Source of the DNA: a virus
Strand: one strand, 5' to 3'
DNA: 26,332 nucleotides
Virus record (IMG/VR): IMGVR_UViG_3300042374_000027
Coordinates: 1-26,332 of that record
In this document: one piece after another, positions 13,231-21,278 of the stretch
Layout of the letters: each line of letters starts with the position of its first letter
Numbering within the stretch: position 1 is the first letter of the stretch
Translations under genes and position numbers: made by a program
Notes under the pieces: model-generated
Databases searched by the model: none
What the model saw: only the letters and a program-made list of their open reading frames with translations
What the model was told of the DNA's origin: nothing

Positions 13231-13394
13231 TGAGCAACTTCTCCATGTCTATCTGGATGATTATACATTTCTCTTTTTCCGCAAACTAAACAATATAGTT
13301 CTAAGTGATCGTAGGAAGAAAAAACTCTATCTACTAGCATTCTTCCTTCACACTTGCTGCACTCAATGTGCTTATTGTTAATTATTTTTGCCAT
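13176..13394 (-). CDS. Zinc-ribbon protein, first gene of replication operon (72 aa)
   Basis: 72 aa with Cys12-x2-Cys15 (CSKCEGRM) and Cys35-x2-Cys38 (CLVCGKRE), a standard four-Cys zinc ribbon. A basic C-terminal helix (WIMKVEKTRAKILG) follows. Such small ribbons bind nucleic acid or polymerase; the exact job is unknown. The ATG at 13394 has no Shine-Dalgarno, but lies only 9 nt after the -10 of a strong promoter-like sequence, so the mRNA leader would be about 3-4 nt, effectively leaderless. It is the first gene after the tail module and overlaps the MerR-like gene by 55 nt. An early regulatory role is plausible but inferred from position. Confidence 0.75.
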   Translation of the reverse strand: MAKIINNKHIECSKCEGRMLVDRVFSSYDHLELYCLVCGKREMYNHPDRHGEVAQWIMKVEKTRAKILGSNL

Positions 13395-13403
13395 AGTTGA
13401 GAA

Positions 13404-13433
13404 AGTATATCATATCTTAAGGCGCTATGCCAA
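13404..13433 (-). promoter_or_regulatory. Sigma70-type promoter, extended -10, start of replication operon
   Basis: Minus-strand TTGGCA (13433-13428), 18-bp spacer, TATACT (13409-13404) preceded by TGA, forming an extended -10. It overlaps the stop of the last tail gene. The predicted transcription start is near 13397-13398 and the next ATG is at 13394, giving an almost leaderless message for the zinc-ribbon gene and the replication operon behind it. Confidence 0.62.
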
Positions 13434-13839
13434 TTGCTATTACACTTACTGATAAATTTACAGCACCAGAGGTATTAAATCTTACTACCCCTTCCGCTCT
13501 GGATGTTCCAACATTTCTTAATGTACATATTACGTCATCTCCAGTAGTGGAACCAGTATTGTTTATAACTGTTGTTGTTACCACTGGGGTAAACTTAAAC
13601 TCTGGATATGTAAAGAAAAATGACTCAGTTGTATTTCCTGATGCGTTTGTTGTGCTTAAAGTCTTAGTTGCTGAAAACATTTTTAAATTACTTGTAGTGT
13701 CTGTATTTTCATTAACCTTTGATGTAGAGGTAGCCCTAATAGCAATTGTGTTAGCAATTGAATTAATTTGACTGACCATATCATAAATATAGTTTACGTC
13801 TAGTGGTTGCCCACGCTCTGGTAAGGGTATTGCTGCCAT
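13417..13839 (-). CDS. Small tail-tip or fibre protein, last gene of tail module
   Basis: 140 aa. The N-terminus PLPERGQPLDVNYIYDMVSQ (residues 5-24) leads into a short helix (QINSIANTIAI), probably a trimerisation or attachment segment. The remainder is beta-rich and Thr/Asn-rich (FFFTYPEFKFTPVVTTTVIN, then GVVRFNTSGAVNLSVSVIAI), typical of a fibre-tip or receptor-contact beta-sandwich. I recall similar short proteins at the end of actinophage tail operons. The ATG at 13839 has AGGAG seven nt upstream. The 21-bp gap before it contains a perfect extended -10, so the gene may also have its own promoter. Its stop lies inside the promoter of the replication operon. A structural tail role is likely; receptor binding is inference. 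Confidence 0.7.
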   Translation of the reverse strand: MAAIPLPERGQPLDVNYIYDMVSQINSIANTIAIRATSTSKVNENTDTTSNLKMFSATKTLSTTNASGNTTESFFFTYPEFKFTPVVTTTVINNTGSTTGDDVICTLRNVGTSRAEGVVRFNTSGAVNLSVSVIAIGIAP

Positions 13840-13854
13840 TTTATCTCCTAGTTA

Positions 13855-13863
13855 ATTATATCA
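13855..13863 (-). promoter_or_regulatory. Extended -10 element before last tail gene
   Basis: TGATATAAT on the minus strand is a perfect TGn plus TATAAT; its TGA is also the stop codon of the upstream tail gene. No convincing -35 was found at 16-18 bp. Extended -10 promoters can work without a -35. The transcript would begin about 9 nt before the ATG at 13839. Confidence 0.38.
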
Positions 13864-14343
13864 GGGTACTGGTATAACTGTTGTTTCAAATATTTTAAAT
13901 TTATCTGACCTTGTTGGTGGATAGTTTGCTGATTGAATACATACCTGCATTGTTGACGTTCCAGGAGGTATTACGGTAGAAAAAGAATTATCTCTTGATC
14001 TTCCATAGTAACTATAAGAGCCACCATTGATTTTAATAAATATGTCAGAATCGTGGAGTTTAAACTCACTTTGATGTGTATGAAGTACTGACGCTCCTAT
14101 TGCTGATGGCCCAGTATTATATATAGACGGAGTATCCCAAATTAAATTTAATACCCCAGAAGCAGTTACAACACTATAGTTTGATTCTAAAGGATATATC
14201 TGACCCTTGCTTTCTATTTTAAAAAGCCTAGACCATTCAGAAATACTGTTTCTATCCTCTGAAGACACCCTAAATCTTATATAGTGATTACCTAAATAAT
14301 TTGGTGGAGGTAACTTTTCAACTGGTACCTTTATTTTAGCCAT
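13861..14343 (-). CDS. Minor tail protein, beta-rich
   Basis: 160 aa. It opens MAKIKVPVEKLPPPN and continues as an apparent beta-sandwich: HYIRFRVSSEDRNSISEWSR, then VLNLIWDTPSIYN, then SYYGRSRDNSFSTVIPPGTS, ending KIFETTVIPVP. The phrase 'RFRVSSEDRNSISEWSRLF' resembles fibronectin-III-like or minor tail domains that appear in phage tail operons; I regard this as recall, not proof. There is no signal peptide or enzyme motif. The ATG at 14343 overlaps the upstream stop by one base (TAATG), so it is co-translated with the preceding tail protein and probably assembles with it at the tail tip. Confidence 0.68.
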   Translation of the reverse strand: MAKIKVPVEKLPPPNYLGNHYIRFRVSSEDRNSISEWSRLFKIESKGQIYPLESNYSVVTASGVLNLIWDTPSIYNTGPSAIGASVLHTHQSEFKLHDSDIFIKINGGSYSYYGRSRDNSFSTVIPPGTSTMQVCIQSANYPPTRSDKFKIFETTVIPVP

Positions 14344-15470
14344 TAAGTATCTACGCCTAATCCAAACCTATATTCAATATAGTTATTAGTATTTTCTGGT
14401 TTTAAAATAGGTAAAGCATTCTGTGTAGATATTAAATTGTATCCTACTAGTGAATAAAGAGGGTTTAGAGTAGATACATTTTCTATTCTCATACCGTCAT
14501 AAATAATAAAGTAATCATTTGTAGGTACCCCTGAATTTAATACAGAAGTAAATATCTTGATATAATTAATATTTGCAAAAGAAAAATTGTCATCTTTAAT
14601 TAGTTCTGATATATCTCTTGTGACTACAAGATATCTGTTTGCTGAGGCATCTTGTGTAAAATCTGCAGAAGTTAGTCCTATGTTAAGTGTTGCCTTTGGA
14701 CGCTCTACATCAATGTTAGAAACGTTATTTATAAACTGAACTACTATTCTAATATTATCTGGATTTGCATTTTCATCAAAATCTTTACTTACTAGGCTTA
14801 ATGCAAGTTTAATTTTATCTGTTGGATTATTTCTACTTAGATCAAAGTTTAATGTTGAATTTTCTAAATATGCCGCACCGACTGGTATATCAAAAGATGA
14901 GTTTATATAAGAACTACTTCCACTTACCATTAATGCTTTGCTTAGTAGTCTTGGGGGCTCTTGTCTTATTTTTCTTGTATTATTATTAAAGATATCTGAG
15001 TCAGAGTTAACAAATTGCGCTGGAGTGGTTGTTGTGATATTGCTGTTATTGTCTCCGCTGTCAATTGCGCCGTTTGGCTGTAATAAAACTGGTGACGCTG
15101 CTCCAGTTGCAACATAAGACCATTGTTCAATAGGGCTAAAGGTAACTATAAGTTTGCTATCATATTTTCCAGCAACAGAGTTTGCCCCTGCTGGGTATAG
15201 TCCAACCTCTGATATAAGGTATCTTTGGCTTGTTGGCATTTCTGCTTTAAATACAATTTTTTCTACATTGTTCTCTTTAACAAAACCCTTGGCTATGATA
15301 GGAACCCTAAAAACCTCAAAATCAAGAGATTGTACGGAGGCTGATACTAATGATGGCTCTCCCGTTTCTAGTGGCTTAGGACCGCTTCCAGCGGCTATAT
15401 GGGTGGCAAAAGCAGGTGCTTGTCCAAGTAGGAACTTTGCAATAATCTGTTTTCCGTTATTTGTTATCAT
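14343..15470 (-). CDS. Minor tail / baseplate fibre protein
   Basis: 375 aa. The N-terminus ITNNGKQIIAKFLLGQAPAF (2-21), then THIAAGSGPKP, resembles the start of phage tail fibre and baseplate proteins, where a short helix is followed by an 'iaxGtG' strand. A middle segment has MPTSQRYLISEVGLYPAG (about 79-96), with the 'EVGLY' motif common to fibre attachment domains. The remainder is beta-rich with many Asn, Ser and Thr, and contains a putative carbohydrate- or receptor-facing sandwich (about 180-330). The start codon ATG at 15470 shares ATGA with the upstream stop. No chaperone, peptidase or lysozyme motif is visible. The structural role is well supported by style and neighbours; receptor specificity is inferred. 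Confidence 0.75.
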   Translation of the reverse strand: MITNNGKQIIAKFLLGQAPAFATHIAAGSGPKPLETGEPSLVSASVQSLDFEVFRVPIIAKGFVKENNVEKIVFKAEMPTSQRYLISEVGLYPAGANSVAGKYDSKLIVTFSPIEQWSYVATGAASPVLLQPNGAIDSGDNNSNITTTTPAQFVNSDSDIFNNNTRKIRQEPPRLLSKALMVSGSSSYINSSFDIPVGAAYLENSTLNFDLSRNNPTDKIKLALSLVSKDFDENANPDNIRIVVQFINNVSNIDVERPKATLNIGLTSADFTQDASANRYLVVTRDISELIKDDNFSFANINYIKIFTSVLNSGVPTNDYFIIYDGMRIENVSTLNPLYSLVGYNLISTQNALPILKPENTNNYIEYRFGLGVDT

Positions 15471-16291
15471 GATTCATCCACTTCAAATATTGTACCACTT
15501 GTGTCTATTTCAATTTCTACAATTTCAGAATCTTTTAGGTTAACAACCTCAATAACAAGATCTCCATTAGTATCTATATATACAAAATTAGTTAAATTAT
15601 TTTCTAAAAGGTATGCATCAGAAGGTATCTTATCTTGTAATTTAATAGGGAATATGTCAAAAAGTGATGAAGTAGTTTTTTGAAGGGATATGAGGTTAGA
15701 AGGATCAAATTTTCTTTTAATATCTGATAGGTTAGATATAACATCATAGTATGGATTTATACCCTCGACTGTATCGTGTCTAACAAACTTAGTTAACTCA
15801 TTGGCACCAACGTTTTCAAACAATAAATTAACTATTGTTTCTGCACTTATGGTTTCTTGTGCAAGACTGACTACGTCTCTTTCTGGAACCCTAACCATTT
15901 GTGGTGGTGGTGGTGGTAGTTCAAATATTGGCTCTGATCCTCCACCTCCTGTTGGACCAGGACCTCCCTGTTGATCAAGTGATATTCCTGGTAATTTTTT
16001 CTTTTCGCTTTCTAAAAAGTTGTAGATATTACTAGTTTTGCTTTTTGCTACACCAGAGTTTTTGTCTGCTGTTTGTTTTCTTGCCTCATTAATAATAACT
16101 GTTTTTTCCGCAACGCTAATTCCTTTTCCAGTTGCTGCTGCTTTATTAATTAAGTTATTTATAAATTTTGTTTCAGTAGCAGAAAGTTTAGAATTATCTA
16201 CTGCTTTATTTACTTCTTTTGCTAACTGAGCAGCAGTAGTTTTTGCACTACCACCACCACCTTTAGTACTTTTATTTTTAACTTCTCCCAC
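15467..16291 (-). CDS. Tail protein with Gly/Pro-rich hinge
   Basis: 274 aa in three parts. Residues about 1-100 are helical, basic and rich in Ala/Lys, after a Gly-rich start (STKGGGGSAKTTAAQ). Residues about 108-131 form a flexible hinge with GGPGPTGGGGSEP and then a run of six prolines in ELPPPPPPQ-like context (ELPPPPPQM as translated here has five). Residues about 135-274 are mixed, ending in an acidic beta-rich segment (LVIEVVNLKDSEIVEIEIDT). The GTG start at 16291 overlaps the hub-gene stop by one base (TAGTG). It probably links the tail hub to fibre proteins, with the hinge giving flexibility. I do not recognise a named family; the tail assignment comes from operon position. Confidence 0.65.
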   Translation of the reverse strand: MGEVKNKSTKGGGGSAKTTAAQLAKEVNKAVDNSKLSATETKFINNLINKAAATGKGISVAEKTVIINEARKQTADKNSGVAKSKTSNIYNFLESEKKKLPGISLDQQGGPGPTGGGGSEPIFELPPPPPQMVRVPERDVVSLAQETISAETIVNLLFENVGANELTKFVRHDTVEGINPYYDVISNLSDIKRKFDPSNLISLQKTTSSLFDIFPIKLQDKIPSDAYLLENNLTNFVYIDTNGDLVIEVVNLKDSEIVEIEIDTSGTIFEVDES

Positions 16292-19200
16292 TATACTTCC
16301 ACCACCTTAAGTCTATTAGAAACTCCTCCAGAAGATCTAGAGTATGATATTTCTGATATAACAAATTTTTTATCTGGATCTACAAACAAGTCATCATCTG
16401 GTAGGGTGTAGTTAATTTTTACAATGTCTCCTAATTGTAAGTGTGGGGTTCCAAAGGTTTGAATAGACATAGTCTTTCTTGGCTTAACTGTTTTCTTAAC
16501 CATCCATTCCATTATATCTCTTGCTAAATCACTACTTTGAATATATGCAGAGTCTAAAGAAAAAGATCTATCTCCATATTTAGATCTACTTAACTTAACA
16601 TCTTGATATATTTTATCTGCCCTTTGAGGAGACCTAATAGTATTATTAACAACAATAGGGTCTGAAAAATTAGATATGTCTCTATAGTAGTCATCAACAG
16701 TTAATACATTAGAAGTATTTTGAGTAAATGTTACTCCTACTATTCTTAAATAACTACCCGAAGTTTCGTCCAATACAATTGCCTTATCTGTATTATTGAA
16801 GATTAAGAACTCTGCTCCGTATGAGCCAGCCCTAAAACCAGACACAGTATAGGTTTTCTCACTGTTAAAAGTTGGGGCAAGGAAAGCAAGAAATGCTGGA
16901 AACGCTTTATCATACTTAATATTAAAATAAGCACATTCTCTTAATATAGTTCCAAACTCTTCAAAGTATATAGAATATCTTGGAGCATTATTTGAACTAA
17001 TTCCAGAAAGGTATGTTGACTGAACCAAACCAGACACAGCATACTTTCTTATAGCATCAGAAGAAGATATATCTCTATTTGCAAATGCATTACTAATACT
17101 ATTAATAACAGACACGTTACTTTCTTTGCTTTGTAAATTCTTTAATGCATATATATTTTCAAACATACATTTTGATGATCCGCGGGTAAACAAAGCAATA
17201 TTATTATATGCTGGCAAAGGATCTGTATCATCTACTGTAGATATTAATATGTTATTTAGATATAGATAGAATCTTCTAGTTGTACCTATATTTTCATATT
17301 CAATGGCTAAATCGTATACCGTTGGATTTTTTTGATTTAGTAGTCTATCTTGTCCAACAAACTTTCCTTCATCAACAAGTATCTGAGTTAGTCCTCCGTA
17401 CAATTTATATGGGACTGCTACTGTAGCACCATTTACGGTTCCTGGCTGAACTTTATAAAATACAATATTATGTAATACGCTGGTTGTTTGGTTAGTAACA
17501 GCATCTGCTAATGTATATTTTTGTAAATTATCTCCAGTTAAAGATATGATTTCAAAGAAGTATCCATAGTTATTATCTGGGTTTACCATTGCTGCAATAC
17601 CACCAGACCCACCTACTACTGTTGAAGGTTCGTTTGCTGTTTGAGGATCTACAGAATAGTAATCTGAAGCATTTTGTGCTGTTAGTATTTTCTCGCTTGC
17701 TTCTGGTTTTCCAATAATTCTCATTCTTGTTCCAAAGTGTTTATAGTCTTGATCCATTGCTTTGTATACATAAGTTACAAAATCTGTTTTATTAATTGTT
17801 GCTGGCATTGGGGTTGGTCCTGTAAAAATAAAAGCAGAAGATTGAACCGTTCCGCTTGCAGTTGTTTTAAGTGATTTAACAAAGTCATCATCTGGAACAT
17901 TTTGTCTCATAAAGTTTGCTAAAATTCCTGTTCTAGAAGAAGTAATTGCCGTAGTTGTGTCTGCTCCAACTGTTGGACCAAGTGCTACTTTTGTAGGAAA
18001 AGGAATAGACGCTGTTGGTGTAGTTGTAAATAAAAATTGAGATGCCATTTTTATGCCACGAACATACGAATTGTCTGACCAGTAACTTGATAGACCAGCG
18101 TTATGCTCAACTGCGGTTGTTCCAAATTGTGCACGTCCATGTGATTTTACAACACCATTTTTGTAAGTAACTCCTGGCTCTAATCCAACTACTGCTGCAG
18201 ACTCTAACTCTTCATAGAATGGTTCTGTATAGATTCTTATATTGCCAGTAGCGTACATCTTTCCATTAAAGGGAAGTGTTGAGAAATATTTTTGATACTC
18301 TTGATTACTTGTAAGAAAGAATGTTCCTTGTCCTGGAATTGTATACTCTACTGCATCGTATCTAATAACTTCTCCATTAGCATAAAGGTATCCTTGAAAT
18401 CTTGGTAGCCAGTATACGTTTTCTCCAATGTCTATAATGTTATTTCTAATTATATTGTTTTCAACATATGGCACAGATGCTGATAGTGTTGTATTTAATG
18501 CTACCGCTCCTAAAGCGTATCCACCAGACTTTGATTGTTCGTTTATTGTTTTATTCTCTTGCTGGTCTGCTATCTCCCATAGCAAGACTGGCTTATAAAC
18601 ATAAGTTCTATCTTGATCTATCTTTATTGCTTGGTTTAATGATGATACAGATCTTTGTATATATCTTGTAACATAGTTAATTCTTCCGTTATTAATAATT
18701 TTTGTTTCTACCCCATCAATACTTATAATGTTAGGTAGCACTGATCCGCTAGATACTGCAGTTTTTTCTGCATATAATACATAGTCTTCTTCTCTTTGAT
18801 AAGTTTCAGGTAATAGATATTCTTTTGACATTACTACAAAGTTATTATATTCATCAAAGAACATTGCTGTTTGAGTTGCTATTGCTAGTCTTTCTAATAC
18901 CTCTGCTACTGAAGCGTCTGGTTCAACAAAGAAATATGGAATGATTGGATCGTTTGTATTAGTTATATTTTTAAATACATAGTTACTAAATCCTATATAG
19001 TCTAAAAGCACTGCAACTGCTTTTGTTAAGGTCGTGTTATTAAGCATGATGCTTGGGGCTGTCATTGTTTCTAGCCTAAAGAAGTTATCTCTTAGTGGTA
19101 TGGATAGATTTGAAAGTCCACCTACAACAGATGGGAACTCTTCGGAAAAGAAGGTTTTTAAAGGAATAAATTTATCATATCCATTAACATTTAATATTGC

Positions 19201-20676
19201 TTCATAGAAGTCAAACTTTACATTTGGTTTTAATAGTCCATATACAAGGCTATCAGTATTATTTTCATTGAATGCCCCGTCATAATTTAATAAATCAACT
19301 TGTCCATTTGAGGCTACTAAACCACCTACTGGCAAACCATAGTCAGATTTAGATATAGTTTTATTAGTTTCAAAACTTAATACATATGAAGATATATCTG
19401 CTTTTAATCTAGGAGATAATTCTATTAAATCAAAGGTAGTATTAGGACCATACATAGTTTCTACTACTAATCTTAATCCTTTTAGATATACTACATCTCT
19501 ATATACCCTTTGATTATTTATTGTATAAAATAAAGGGTCAGATAAATCTTTAACCATACCGATTCTTTTAGTGTCGTCATCTTCTAATAAAGAGAATCCA
19601 TATTCAGGAATTGACACGTCCCATTCTCCAGAGTCATAATTCCAAATATACAGAGTTCCAGGACTTGATGGGGTTGCTCCAACAATGTAGGATTCTCCAT
19701 TAGTTAATCCAAAAGAAAGTTGGGTACTAGCACTAAGGTATTCAACAAAATTAAATGAGTCTTTATATTCATCTGGAACTTTGATTCCATAATATATTTC
19801 TGTATACCCATCCCATGAAACTATATTTGTATTATCTCTTCTTAAACTATTTTCATCAAATGATATTGCTTCTACCCAATTATTATTTTCATCTAGGTAT
19901 TGTATCTTCCATCTTTTAGGAATACTAGACTTAGTTATATCTCCAAGAGGATCTACTATTGTTTGACCATCAGGGGTTCTTATATTTGCAATAGGGTCTT
20001 CTGCAAGATTAGTTTGCATTTTTACAACTATTCTATTTGACGGAAGTGCTGTCTCGTATGTTACAAAAGGTGCAACATCGTCAATCTTGTGTCCAATTCC
20101 AGGAAAAACTATATCTCCACCTGAGTCTCTAACTACAGTTGAGTCTACAGCAGAAGAAATACCAAATTCAAAAGTATTAGTAATATTATTAGATGTTACA
20201 GATTCTTTACGATATGAATTCCAGTATTTAAATTTATCATATCTAGAAGCCATGTAATATCTTGGTCTTCTACCTGATCTTATATTATCTACATATTTAT
20301 TATTAAACCATAATGCTTTGTTTATACCTGAGCGTGGGCGAAAGGGTTGAAAGCATTCTTTAAGTGAAAAATATAATTCTCTATCTACTTCATTTGTAGT
20401 AAATAATAAAGAAGCATCGTTGTCATCTACAGCATATTCTGAAACTGTCTTAGATTCTAAAGCATCTAAATAATAGTTCGCGGTATCGTTAGAATCATAA
20501 GAATTAATTAAATTAACATATATAGATGATGCTGCATCACCTGGTCTATATCTATAGTTTCCATAATTAGAAATATTCTCTAAATCATTTAAATTCCATT
20601 CAGCAGTTACTAATGATTCTATTTGTAATGTATTTTTAGTTTTTATATGATCTAAAAGTTCTTCATCATTGAACAT
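16291..20676 (-). CDS. Large minor tail / tail hub protein with lectin-like insert
   Basis: 1461 aa. The N-terminal part carries PFRPRSGINKALWF (111-124) and RRPRYYMASRYDKFKYWNSY (136-155), a signature I associate with large minor tail proteins of actinophages. A hub-like region follows, including EPDASVAEVLERLAIATQ (585-602). Residues about 945-1185 look like a concanavalin A/LamG-type sandwich (YGYFFEIISL; YDLAIEYENIGTTRRFYLYL; NIALFTRGSSKCMFENIYAL), probably for carbohydrate or cell-wall binding. The C-terminus (PHLQLGDIVKINYTLP, then FVISEISYSRSSGGVSNRLK) matches the end of Tal/gp44-like hub proteins. No signal peptide or catalytic motif is obvious. The ATG at 20676 has GAGGAA five nt upstream and overlaps the preceding stop (TAATG). 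It likely forms the tail tip under the distal tail ring. Confidence 0.83.
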   Translation of the reverse strand: MFNDEELLDHIKTKNTLQIESLVTAEWNLNDLENISNYGNYRYRPGDAASSIYVNLINSYDSNDTANYYLDALESKTVSEYAVDDNDASLLFTTNEVDRELYFSLKECFQPFRPRSGINKALWFNNKYVDNIRSGRRPRYYMASRYDKFKYWNSYRKESVTSNNITNTFEFGISSAVDSTVVRDSGGDIVFPGIGHKIDDVAPFVTYETALPSNRIVVKMQTNLAEDPIANIRTPDGQTIVDPLGDITKSSIPKRWKIQYLDENNNWVEAISFDENSLRRDNTNIVSWDGYTEIYYGIKVPDEYKDSFNFVEYLSASTQLSFGLTNGESYIVGATPSSPGTLYIWNYDSGEWDVSIPEYGFSLLEDDDTKRIGMVKDLSDPLFYTINNQRVYRDVVYLKGLRLVVETMYGPNTTFDLIELSPRLKADISSYVLSFETNKTISKSDYGLPVGGLVASNGQVDLLNYDGAFNENNTDSLVYGLLKPNVKFDFYEAILNVNGYDKFIPLKTFFSEEFPSVVGGLSNLSIPLRDNFFRLETMTAPSIMLNNTTLTKAVAVLLDYIGFSNYVFKNITNTNDPIIPYFFVEPDASVAEVLERLAIATQTAMFFDEYNNFVVMSKEYLLPETYQREEDYVLYAEKTAVSSGSVLPNIISIDGVETKIINNGRINYVTRYIQRSVSSLNQAIKIDQDRTYVYKPVLLWEIADQQENKTINEQSKSGGYALGAVALNTTLSASVPYVENNIIRNNIIDIGENVYWLPRFQGYLYANGEVIRYDAVEYTIPGQGTFFLTSNQEYQKYFSTLPFNGKMYATGNIRIYTEPFYEELESAAVVGLEPGVTYKNGVVKSHGRAQFGTTAVEHNAGLSSYWSDNSYVRGIKMASQFLFTTTPTASIPFPTKVALGPTVGADTTTAITSSRTGILANFMRQNVPDDDFVKSLKTTASGTVQSSAFIFTGPTPMPATINKTDFVTYVYKAMDQDYKHFGTRMRIIGKPEASEKILTAQNASDYYSVDPQTANEPSTVVGGSGGIAAMVNPDNNYGYFFEIISLTGDNLQKYTLADAVTNQTTSVLHNIVFYKVQPGTVNGATVAVPYKLYGGLTQILVDEGKFVGQDRLLNQKNPTVYDLAIEYENIGTTRRFYLYLNNILISTVDDTDPLPAYNNIALFTRGSSKCMFENIYALKNLQSKESNVSVINSISNAFANRDISSSDAIRKYAVSGLVQSTYLSGISSNNAPRYSIYFEEFGTILRECAYFNIKYDKAFPAFLAFLAPTFNSEKTYTVSGFRAGSYGAEFLIFNNTDKAIVLDETSGSYLRIVGVTFTQNTSNVLTVDDYYRDISNFSDPIVVNNTIRSPQRADKIYQDVKLSRSKYGDRSFSLDSAYIQSSDLARDIMEWMVKKTVKPRKTMSIQTFGTPHLQLGDIVKINYTLPDDDLFVDPDKKFVISEISYSRSSGGVSNRLKVVEV

Positions 20677-21278
20677 TATACTTCCTCAAGGGTAACAGAT
20701 ATGTTCCAGAAGTCGTGTGTTTCTCCGCCTCGTTTAACAACAGAATAATCAAACCCTGCAAATAAAACTTCTATAACCTCGTTATATTGACCAAACCTTG
20801 AATACTCACTAGTAGTAAAATTATCAAATCTATCGTATGCCAAAAACATATAAAATGAACCTGGGTGGTTATCGTACCACTTTACTATATCTACTCCACC
20901 AGCACCGTTGTCTACGGTGTATGGGGTAAGACCGTTGGTAGTTACTACTCCTGTGTTACTGTATGCTGGATCTCCGCTATAGGCTCTTGATGGAAGCATG
21001 TCCCATGACCAAGATACTCCTGTCTTATCTGCTATATGATATGAACGCATAGAACCAGAAATCATTCTTTGTCTATTTTCAAGTCTTTGTTTAGTAAAGT
21101 TTATTTCACTTCTATTATGATCAGAAAGGATTAAAAAGTCTTCTCCTTCTTCTACCCCGCCTGGAACTAATAGTCCAGCATCTGATATTGAAAATGTATC
21201 GGCCCATGCAACAGCCTGTGGTCTTTTTCTTAAACCACTTAAATTCCATCTATTATTTATATAAGTTTGATTAGGCAT
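20676..21278 (-). CDS. Minor tail protein (distal-tail-like)
   Basis: 200 aa. A beta-rich protein with no signal peptide, containing RQRMISGSMRSYHIADKTG (about 70-88), WYDNHPGSFYMFLAYDRFDN (about 133-152), and a C-terminus EVLFAGFDYSVVKRGGETHD followed by FWNISVTLEEV. The ending, a strand pair finishing in 'WnisvtleEv', is the kind of edge seen in tail-tube/distal tail ring proteins and the GSFYMFLAYDR stretch recalls Dit-like N-terminal domains. Position between tape measure and tail hub is where a distal tail protein normally lies. The ATG at 21278 overlaps the tape measure stop by one base (TGATG) and has AAGGAG 12 nt upstream, a longer spacing than usual. The call is mainly by position. 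Confidence 0.75.
   Translation of the reverse strand: MPNQTYINNRWNLSGLRKRPQAVAWADTFSISDAGLLVPGGVEEGEDFLILSDHNRSEINFTKQRLENRQRMISGSMRSYHIADKTGVSWSWDMLPSRAYSGDPAYSNTGVVTTNGLTPYTVDNGAGGVDIVKWYDNHPGSFYMFLAYDRFDNFTTSEYSRFGQYNEVIEVLFAGFDYSVVKRGGETHDFWNISVTLEEV

Noticed and set aside
13417-13440. Hairpin GGC-ATAGC-GCC as a terminator between tail and replication modules
   Set aside because: Stem of only 3 bp with no U-tract; the sequence is better explained as the promoter spacer and -35 region.
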